A stretch of DNA of 64,000 nucleotides, from positions 124,001-188,000 of the forward strand of contig NZ_FOMJ01000004.1 of NCBI RefSeq assembly GCF_900112605.1. The letters are read 5' to 3'. Of the stretch, positions 58,309 through 64,000 are shown one piece after another. The DNA is from Thiohalospira halophila DSM 15071. Lineage in GTDB: Bacteria; Pseudomonadota; Gammaproteobacteria; Thiohalospirales; Thiohalospiraceae. How positions within the stretch are numbered: position 1 is the stretch's first letter; every line of letters starts with the position of its first letter. Below the pieces are notes generated by a model. It searched no databases. It was not told the DNA's origin and was given only the letters and a program-made list of their open reading frames with translations. The position numbers and the translations under genes were made by a program.

Positions 58309-59406
58309 CTAGCCCAGTGCGGCGAGATAGGCCGTTGCCGAATGGCCTGCGCGGAATGGTTCCGCCGCGGCACGCAGGGCTCCCGCCGTTGGAGGCTGGC
58401 TCAGAGCCTGCTCCAGTCCCGCTGCAATGCCCGCCTCATCGCCCATCGCGATCAGGGGGCCGATAGCACCGCCCTGAAGGATTTCGCCCGGCCCTACCGG
58501 GCAGTCGGTGGCTACCACCGGGGTGCCGCACGCCAGGGCCTCGACGAGCACGGCCCCGGAGCCTTCCCGGAGCGAGGTCAGGGCGAAGGCATCGGCGCGA
58601 CTCATCCAGCGGTAGGGGTTGGCCTCGAAGCCCGGGAGCCGGACGTCGTCACTGATCCCGAGCTCGGCTGCCAGTGCCTCCAGCCGACCGCGCTCCCGGC
58701 CCTCGCCCAGGATCACGAGCCGGGCCGGGCGCTGCTGGCGGAGGCGGGCGAAGGCGCGGATCAGCGTCGCGAAGTCCTTGCGCGGCTCCAGGGAGCCGGC
58801 GCCCAGGATGACCGGCGGACCCTCGTCGGTGAACCAGGGGTCGTCCAGGGGCTCTCTGGCCTGCTCCAGGAAGGAGTCGGTGACGATGGGGTTGGGGATG
58901 ACGTGCAGCCGCTCTCGCGGGACGCCGGCCAGCTCGTGGAGCTCCCGGCCAAGCCCCTCCGAGGGGCAGATCACGGCGTCGGCCCGGGGATACCAGAACC
59001 GCATGGACCGGATGAGTCGCCGCCCCTTGCGCGGTCCCAGGATCTCCTGCTGTCCGGTGAGGGTCATGCCCATGCGGATGGCGACCCGCGTCGGCACGCG
59101 CGCCAGCCAGCGCGCCTGGAGAGCGGCGCGGTTGAGCCGATGGCTGGCGGTGAGCAGGGCTGCCGGCTGTTCCCGCCGGAGGTAGCCGACCAGGCCGGGG
59201 AGGACCGTGTTGCGATGGGCCGCCGGGAGGCGAATGTCCCGGGCATTGGACGGTAGCTTCTCCAGGTACGGCCCGTGCCCCTTGATCCGGAGGAGATCGA
59301 ATTCGTGAGCCGTTCGGCCGAATTCCGGGAGCAGATTCGCCACGATCCGATCCACGCCGCTGTGGCCGGAGGTGGCGAAGAGGAGGGCCAGGCGGTTGCG
59401 GCTCAC
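58309..59406 (-). CDS. GT4-family glycosyltransferase (paralogue)
   Basis: A 365-residue GT-B retaining glycosyltransferase, similar in layout to the one at 53857-55008: LALLFATSGHSGVDRIVANL, LGAGSLEPRKDFATLIRAF, LVILGEGRERGRLEALAAEL and the EX7E motif region LTSLREGSGAVLVEALACGT. A GTG start overlaps the upstream sulfotransferase stop (GTGA). Probably adds a sugar to the same glycan. Confidence 0.92.
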   Translation of the reverse strand: MSRNRLALLFATSGHSGVDRIVANLLPEFGRTAHEFDLLRIKGHGPYLEKLPSNARDIRLPAAHRNTVLPGLVGYLRREQPAALLTASHRLNRAALQARWLARVPTRVAIRMGMTLTGQQEILGPRKGRRLIRSMRFWYPRADAVICPSEGLGRELHELAGVPRERLHVIPNPIVTDSFLEQAREPLDDPWFTDEGPPVILGAGSLEPRKDFATLIRAFARLRQQRPARLVILGEGRERGRLEALAAELGISDDVRLPGFEANPYRWMSRADAFALTSLREGSGAVLVEALACGTPVVATDCPVGPGEILQGGAIGPLIAMGDEAGIAAGLEQALSQPPTAGALRAAAEPFRAGHSATAYLAALG

Positions 59407-60290
59407 GATGCCGATTCGTCGGTGTAGCCGAGGTAGCGCTGATAGAAGGGGTCGAGCCGTTCGTTGATGACCCGCTCGACGTGGGCGAGGTTCTCGCCCT
59501 GGAGGTAGTCTCGATAGCCGCCGACCTCGCCCTTGCGCGTCTTGAAGCTCTCCGGGTCACTGGTGTCCCGTGCGGCCAGGCGGCTGGTGCCCAGGGCGTT
59601 GCTGGCCTCGAGCTTGCGCATGTTGTTGAAGTCGCAGAACTCCACGGCCTCCTGAATGACGGAATCGGAGACGCCGTGGATGCCGAGGAACTCCAGGGCC
59701 GCCCGCAGCCCGCCGGCGGTGTCGGCCTTGAGATCCTCATAGGCGACCAGGTGGAACCCGGAGGGGACCTCCCGATTCGCGGCCCAGATGTTGTAGAAGG
59801 TCACGATGGTCTCGATGCCGCCCCGGCGCTGATGGACGAACTCGTCCATGGAGCCGGAGAAGTTCGCGTTGCGCCGGGTGTTCTGGAAGTAGGAAGAGAC
59901 CAGCACGTCACGCGGGTCGCGGACCATGAACAGGACCTTGCGACCGGCGTACTCCGACTTGTCCCGGGGCAGCTCCTCCGGCTCGCAGAACTCCGGTCCG
60001 CCGTCGTGATGCTGTAGAATAAAGGGCACATCTCGCCAGGGACGGACGAATTGCCGGAGCTTCATGGGATTCCGTACACGCTTGCCCAGGTGCCCCTCCA
60101 GCGCCTTGCCGATGAGCATGACCAGCCAGGTCCGACCGCACTTCGGGTACGAGATCAGGTGTGCCCCGGCCCGCCACTTGCGCCAGCGGCGGCGAGCAAG
60201 CTGGACGGCGCGGCGGACGGGACCGCGGCGGCGAACAATCGCAGTCACAAAGGAGAATCCAGTTGCAATTACCAATGGGTATTGAATCAT
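59403..60290 (-). CDS. Sulfotransferase_1-type protein
   Basis: A 295-residue protein with PAPS loop HLISYPKCGRTWLVMLIGKA (the YPKxGxTW form of the cytosolic-type family), the 3'-phosphate segment VLFMVRDPRDVLVSSYFQNT and the late KGEVGGYRDYL, matching the RKGxxGDW-like C-terminal motif. The N-terminal 35 residues are basic and slightly hydrophobic. It is coupled by 4 bases to the GT4 gene. The start, ATG 60290, has no good ribosome site. GC content is still high here and drops just upstream. Confidence 0.9.
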   Translation of the reverse strand: MIQYPLVIATGFSFVTAIVRRRGPVRRAVQLARRRWRKWRAGAHLISYPKCGRTWLVMLIGKALEGHLGKRVRNPMKLRQFVRPWRDVPFILQHHDGGPEFCEPEELPRDKSEYAGRKVLFMVRDPRDVLVSSYFQNTRRNANFSGSMDEFVHQRRGGIETIVTFYNIWAANREVPSGFHLVAYEDLKADTAGGLRAALEFLGIHGVSDSVIQEAVEFCDFNNMRKLEASNALGTSRLAARDTSDPESFKTRKGEVGGYRDYLQGENLAHVERVINERLDPFYQRYLGYTDESAS

Positions 60291-60396
60291 ATGATAACGA
60301 GCTATGCGAGAGCTTTCTGATTAGCTCAGAACGATTTAGTGTCAATCCGTGAGCACACGCTTGATGCTTCCGGTAACATTACACAAAAAGGGCGCC

Positions 60397-61125
60397 ATGA
60401 TTGTATCGCATCGGAACAGATTCATCTTCCTGAAAACGAGAAAGACTGCGGGTAGTAGCACCGAGATCGCTCTTTCCCGTCTCTGCGACACCAACGACAT
60501 TGTAACCCCCTTGATAGAAAAGCGGGGAGAAGAAGAGTTAAGGAAGGCAGAGGGCGGGTATGGGCCAGTCAACGCTTTAAAAAAACCTCTCCAGCATTAT
60601 GGGCGCAAAGAGTGGCAACGTCTTCTCCTTAAGGCGCAACGAGCCCCTTGGAAAACTCATAGTCGCCCCCACCACATCCGTAGAGGGATAGGCAAGAAAA
60701 AGTGGGATCAGTATTTGAAGGTCACCATAGAGCGAAATCCTTGGGATAGGGCTATATCTAGATATTACTGGATGAAAGCAAGGGCACTCGAAGCCGGAGA
60801 AAAAGAGTTCCCTTCAATCACGAATTTCCTGCTGAAACTCGAGAAAGAAAAGCCTGCCCTTTTGTCGAATTGGGGTTTGTATACAATAAAAGATACAGTT
60901 ATTGCGGATAAAGTAATTTTTTACGAAAGCCTTAACGAGGGGCTTTCGGATCTTGAACGTTGCCTTGGTCTTTCGGAAGGCTTGTTGAGTCTCCCGAGCG
61001 TGCACGCTAAAAGTGGCTTCAGAGAAGATAAGCGGCCGTACCAGGAGGTGCTTTCCGAAATTGACAGAGAGATCATCGCGCGTGTCTGTAGGAATGAGAT
61101 AGAGGCGTTTGGCTATACTTTCTAA
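60397..61125 (+). CDS. Sulfotransferase family 2-type protein, low GC
   Basis: A 242-residue protein. MIVSHRNRFIFLKTRKTAGS with SSTEIALSRL supplies the PAPS loop KTRKTAGSS; LKVTIERNPWDRAISRYYWM is the 3'-phosphate motif; the end EIEAFGYTF is the same type of terminus as the sulfotransferase at 55039. ATG 60397 has AAGGG upstream and gives the family start; upstream codons to 60349 are extra. Base composition is much lower in GC than the genes to the left, pointing to transfer. Confidence 0.88.
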   Translation: MIVSHRNRFIFLKTRKTAGSSTEIALSRLCDTNDIVTPLIEKRGEEELRKAEGGYGPVNALKKPLQHYGRKEWQRLLLKAQRAPWKTHSRPHHIRRGIGKKKWDQYLKVTIERNPWDRAISRYYWMKARALEAGEKEFPSITNFLLKLEKEKPALLSNWGLYTIKDTVIADKVIFYESLNEGLSDLERCLGLSEGLLSLPSVHAKSGFREDKRPYQEVLSEIDREIIARVCRNEIEAFGYTF

Positions 61126-61212
61126 TATATTTAGGCGAGGTTGTTAAACTGGGGACTGCTCTCTCAGGACTCGACGTTTTAAAGGTAAGACCTCATTTGG
61201 TCAGGAGTTATT

Positions 61213-62121
61213 ATGCGAGTGTTTGTTTTTTCTTACAATAGAGGGCAATACCTCAAAAACTGCATCCAATCTCTTTGGCGGCATATGCCTAACTACCCGA
61301 TAACAATCGTTGATGATGGAAGTACAGATCCTGAAGTGATAGAAACGCTTGACTGTGTCCGCGGGTACGCAGACGTGATCGTAAACGATAGAGAGGAGAA
61401 GTCTTATCTAGGTGGCCTATACAATAATATGCAGTTCGCCCTAGATTCATCCGTAAATTGCGACCTCGCCCTTTTTATTCAAGACGACCAACAAATTGTG
61501 CGGCCCATTGAGCGTTTTGACGAAAAACATTGGGACGATTACTTTTCGCGTAATCCGACTGCTCATGAGCTAGGTACAACCTTCCTAAAACGAGGGTCGA
61601 AGGCTGATTCCGATGGGATAACTATTGACTGTGCAACGGGAGTTTACTTTCGAGATCCACGCGTGAGCAAACGAGCCTATTTCACGGCTACGGGGATTTT
61701 TAATGTGGCCCGCATGCGAAAAGTCAGCTGGCGATTTGGGGCTACCGAAGGTGAGAACAATCTTAAAGCACACGACGAAAAGTTCTCGTTGGGTTTTTCA
61801 GCATATCCTTTTATGATGTGGTTGCCGAACGCGAAGAGTTCTAAGTTTCAGCGAAAAGGGCATCTTCATGCTCTCGCAGAGTGGTATCGCTGCTCTGGCT
61901 TTTATCCGTACCGAGACATGACGTCTGACGAGGTCAATTGGTTAAAATATAGATCTATAGAAAAATTGCCCTATGCGCAAGATATATTGCATCCTTTAGG
62001 TCTAAAACCAAATCAGGACTGGCTTTTTGAAGACGCAACTAAATCGATCCGTTGGATCCATAGGCGATTGAAAAAAAGAAAGAAGAAAATGGCGCGAAAT
62101 CAAGCCCTGAATAGAGAGTAG
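61213..62121 (+). CDS. GT2-like glycosyltransferase (copy 1), low GC
   Basis: A 302-residue inverting GT-A glycosyltransferase-like protein. MRVFVFSYNRGQYLKNCIQS, ITIVDDGSTDPEVIETL and ALFIQDDQQIVRP (DxD-like DD) show the GT2 start; the second half has FSAYPFMMWLPNAKSSKFQR and WYRCSGFYPYRDMTSDEV. AGGAG precedes the ATG. A clear paralogue lies at 62876-63790 with the same length and motif positions. AT-richer than the rest of the window. Confidence 0.87.
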   Translation: MRVFVFSYNRGQYLKNCIQSLWRHMPNYPITIVDDGSTDPEVIETLDCVRGYADVIVNDREEKSYLGGLYNNMQFALDSSVNCDLALFIQDDQQIVRPIERFDEKHWDDYFSRNPTAHELGTTFLKRGSKADSDGITIDCATGVYFRDPRVSKRAYFTATGIFNVARMRKVSWRFGATEGENNLKAHDEKFSLGFSAYPFMMWLPNAKSSKFQRKGHLHALAEWYRCSGFYPYRDMTSDEVNWLKYRSIEKLPYAQDILHPLGLKPNQDWLFEDATKSIRWIHRRLKKRKKKMARNQALNRE

Positions 62122-62189
62122 GCGATCCTGGGTTTTGTTCGAGATGCTCCTGCGTTCGCAGCAGATAGTCTGGTGTTGGTCAACGGCAT
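62122..62189. other. Intergenic stretch before the IS481 relic
   Basis: Sixty-eight bases between the glycosyltransferase stop and the possible left end of the IS481 relic. I see no promoter, hairpin or coding potential here. Confidence 0.5.
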
Positions 62190-62776
62190 TGAGGGACCCG
62201 GTTACGCGGAGTAGGTAATTGGCGGGTCCGGAGTGATTCCGTGGTTTTTGATAAAGAAGATCAGGCCGCTCGGCATACGAGCTGTCCATCGCTTGGAAGT
62301 GCCTCCACGGCCGCTGGCGCTTGGTTTCGGTGGGCATGATCGAAATCCCGTGGCGCTTGAGCAGCCGATGGACTGCCGAGCGGGAGGCGTTCTCGTTGAG
62401 GAACTCCCGGGTGACGGCGAGCATGTCCTCCAGGGCGAGCCACAGGGTCCGGCGCAGGCCCACCACCACCGCCTCCTGCTCCGGCGTCAGGGCTGTGCGC
62501 AGTCGGTGGGCGGTATGCGAGCCGTCTTCGGTGGTCTCTCACTTACGCCAGCGGCGGATGGTGTCCTCGGAGACGCCGAACTTCCGGGGCAGCTCCCGGA
62601 TCGGTTTGTCCGAAGCCTCTATGGCCGCTCGTCGGCCCGGCGTGGTGGCCGTGTTCTTTGCAAGCGAATGTCCATCAGGCCCGTCTCCGTCGCTGGCAAC
62701 GATGTCTCGCATCACGGCGCGACTGGTGAACAGTGCCTGGCGTCGGCGGGTCAATGCAATCATCGGGGACCTGACA
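62190..62776 (-). mobile_element. Internally deleted IS481-family insertion-sequence relic
   Basis: High-GC DNA with IS481 transposase remnants lies inside AT-richer glycan genes. Its possible ends are TGAGGGACCCGG (from 62190) and TGTCAGGTCCCCGA (complement, ending at 62776), imperfect inverted repeats. Only about 590 bases remain, against roughly 1 kb or more for a complete element, and the catalytic DDE part is missing. No target-site duplication was evident. The exact ends are tentative; family identity rests on the pseudogene. Confidence 0.5.
62280..62675 (-). pseudogene. IS481-type transposase fragment, frameshifted, with in-frame stop and truncated
   Basis: ATG 62675 begins MDIRLQRTR in one frame, while the next part, TTPGRRAAIEASDKPIRELP with RKFGVSEDTIRRWRK, is in another frame, so a frameshift lies near the start. 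A TGA (complement of 62539-62541) then interrupts the frame; reading through gives HTAHRLRTALTPEQEAVVVG and FLNENASRSAVHRLLKRHGI, the usual IS481 N-terminal helix-turn-helix region. After TETKRQRPWRHFQAM the sequence loses similarity, so the DDE catalytic core is gone. Three independent lesions make this clearly non-functional. Confidence 0.82.
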
Positions 62777-62875
62777 ATTACATCGCAACATTTTGAGCGG
62801 TAGGCGAAGCAATGTCGCACTTGAGGCAAGCTTTTTAGAATGTAATGCTAACGAAATTATTGGAGGTTAATTGAG
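62777..62875. other. Gap before the second glycosyltransferase, with its ribosome site
   Basis: An AT-rich 99-base stretch between the IS relic and the next glycosyltransferase; it ends in TGGAGG at good spacing to the ATG at 62876. No clear promoter can be defined. Confidence 0.4.
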
Positions 62876-63790
62876 ATGTTAGAAATATTTTTGTTCTCGT
62901 ACAATCGCGGCAAGTACCTGAAAAACTGCCTAGATTCAATAAAGAAGCATGCCCCTAACCTGAAGGTAACAATCTTCGATGACGGCAGTAGCGATCCGGA
63001 AACACAGGACGCGCTCGCGGAGTATAGTGAAGCGTACCAAGTGGTTGTTACAGACAAAGTGAATAATGGCCACTACGTTGGTGGGCTTTATGATAACATG
63101 AATAAGGCATTAGCTAGTGCGCAAGAAGAGTTCGCGTTATTCATTCAAGAAGACATGCAGCTCGTCAGAGATGTTAACGAGCAAGATATCGAACACGTGA
63201 AGAGGTTTTTTGATAAGTATCCGGATTCTATCGAGCTACATAATGCCTTTCTAAAAGGTCGCCAAAGGGCGAAGGACGGCGAAGTCCTTGAGATTGACGA
63301 AAATGGGCCATTTTATTTTCGCGCGCCTGGCGGTAAAGGCTCTGTTAATTTTTCCGCCGTTGGTGTGATAAACGTGGGTCGATTAAAACGAGATTCGTTT
63401 GAATTTCGTCCCTTTGAGGCGCAAAATGACGAAATCATTGGCCAGCAGTATACCAGAATGGGTATCACGCCATACCCTTGGATGATGTGGCTGCCCTTTT
63501 CTGAGACGTCGAAGTTCAAGAGGAAGGGGATTTTGCAGAGGTATGCCGAATGGAAGACGGCAGCGGGTTTTTATCCATACCGTCCAATGACTTCCGCGGA
63601 AGTGGAAAACCTCTTGTCGCGAGGCCCTGAGGAGTTCCCTTACGCAGAGGACTGGTTAAGCCCTCAAGGATTAGAGGGGCGGTCTGTGTGGAATTTTTCA
63701 GATGCTGCGAAGTTTGTTCCTTTTACCAAAAAAGTCCTTAAGTTTAGAAAGAAGCTTGATAAAAGACGTAATTCTGTGACGAGGCATTAA
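62876..63790 (+). CDS. GT2-like glycosyltransferase (copy 2), low GC
   Basis: A 304-residue protein paralogous to the one at 61213-62121: MLEIFLFSYNRGKYLKNCLD, VTIFDDGSSDPETQDAL, FALFIQEDMQLVRDVNEQDI, and YPWMMWLPFSETSKFKRKG with AGFYPYRPMTSAEVE. The two share length and motif order throughout, so they arose by duplication or joint transfer, and are separated only by the IS481 relic. TGGAGG precedes the ATG. Four bases after its stop the next sulfotransferase-like gene begins. Confidence 0.88.
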   Translation: MLEIFLFSYNRGKYLKNCLDSIKKHAPNLKVTIFDDGSSDPETQDALAEYSEAYQVVVTDKVNNGHYVGGLYDNMNKALASAQEEFALFIQEDMQLVRDVNEQDIEHVKRFFDKYPDSIELHNAFLKGRQRAKDGEVLEIDENGPFYFRAPGGKGSVNFSAVGVINVGRLKRDSFEFRPFEAQNDEIIGQQYTRMGITPYPWMMWLPFSETSKFKRKGILQRYAEWKTAAGFYPYRPMTSAEVENLLSRGPEEFPYAEDWLSPQGLEGRSVWNFSDAAKFVPFTKKVLKFRKKLDKRRNSVTRH

Positions 63791-63794
63791 GAGT

Positions 63795-64000
63795 ATGAAT
63801 AATCCCAGCGACGGGGTTCTGACCCTCCATTTGGGGCTGCCAAAGACAGCGAGCACTTGGTTACAAAAATCGGTGTTCCCGGCGATGGGGGGTATAGATT
63901 ATTTGGGGCATATGAGTTGGAAATCTATTCGTATTCCGCCTCGTAACAGAAAGACGCGTTTAGACAAGATTTTTCGGATGCACCCTCGCGTTTGGGATAA
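63795..64000 (+). CDS. Sulfotransferase-fold protein, 5' part (cut by window end)
   Basis: The first 68 codons are in the window. GVLTLHLGLPKTASTWLQKS at residues 7-26 is a PAPS-loop variant (GLPKTASTW) similar to that of the protein at 55707. No stop is reached by base 64000. Low GC like its neighbours. Confidence 0.75.
   Translation, partial: MNNPSDGVLTLHLGLPKTASTWLQKSVFPAMGGIDYLGHMSWKSIRIPPRNRKTRLDKIFRMHPRVWD

Noticed and set aside
1-64000. tRNA, rRNA or CRISPR loci
   Set aside because: I looked for T-loop GGTTCGA-type motifs outside genes, conserved rRNA sequence and regularly spaced direct repeats, and found none.

Overview
The window is a chromosomal segment of a GC-rich, probably halophilic, sulfur-metabolising gammaproteobacterium. 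The evidence is about 65-70 % GC by eye up to position 60,300, a BCCT-type osmolyte transporter beside a sodium:amino-acid symporter, a DsrE-like sulfur-relay domain, Fis, YcaO, WaaA/KdkA lipopolysaccharide genes and very acidic exported proteins. An Ectothiorhodospiraceae/Thiohalospira-like source is my inference; no rRNA, tRNA or CRISPR locus was seen to confirm it. Genes are dense, and many neighbours overlap by 1-8 bases (ATGA/GTGA junctions), so translational coupling is common. No stretch over 300 bases lacks a gene or gene remnant except the 754 bases around an IS481 relic near the right end.

Left part (1-26,150): the 3' part of argH; an RND efflux adaptor/permease pair; small hypotheticals; an AGCS symporter and a BCCT transporter closed by a strong terminator; a divergent LysR/EamA pair; and a leftward cluster of two DUF5666 proteins, a DUF4382 lipoprotein and a cytoplasmic DUF6502 protein. 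Then come a TSUP permease, a REP-associated tyrosine transposase relative with a DnaA-like C-terminal helix-turn-helix, and an ECF sigma factor coupled to a membrane anti-sigma factor whose extracytoplasmic part is a DsrE-like domain. FapA-like, YaiI-like, DUF523/DUF1722, XRE, outer-membrane, Sel1-repeat and REC-PAS-GGDEF genes follow.

Middle (26,250-48,410): a PAS-LytTR regulator; a zinc-uptake operon (znuA, znuC, znuB) preceded by a His-rich outer-membrane barrel and a small His/Cys exported protein; small exported hypotheticals; the divergent tesA / ybbA-ybbP locus; a lipoprotein amidohydrolase; ycaO; fis; the giant NAD-glutamate dehydrogenase; a HepT-MntA toxin-antitoxin pair; a DUF4258-like/DUF2283 pair; a cupin; a solitary C39-like papain-fold protein preceded by a 30-codon overlapping ORF; and an AspT-type exchanger.

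Right part (48,541-64,000): a DUF2189 membrane protein, then a leftward heptosyltransferase - waaA - degenerate waaA-paralogue operon divergent from kdkA. From kdkA onward there is an island of two GT4 glycosyltransferases, six sulfotransferase-fold proteins with different PAPS-loop variants, a ParB-like protein and two paralogous GT2-like glycosyltransferases. Base composition drops sharply after about 60,300, and an internally deleted, multiply broken IS481 relic lies between the two GT2 paralogues, so the distal part looks horizontally acquired. I read the island as a system for building and sulfating an LPS-linked or capsular glycan.

The strongest candidates for something undescribed are the sigma/anti-sigma-DsrE module, the DUF5666-DUF4382-DUF6502 cluster, the catalytically degenerate WaaA paralogue, and the sulfotransferase-rich glycan island.
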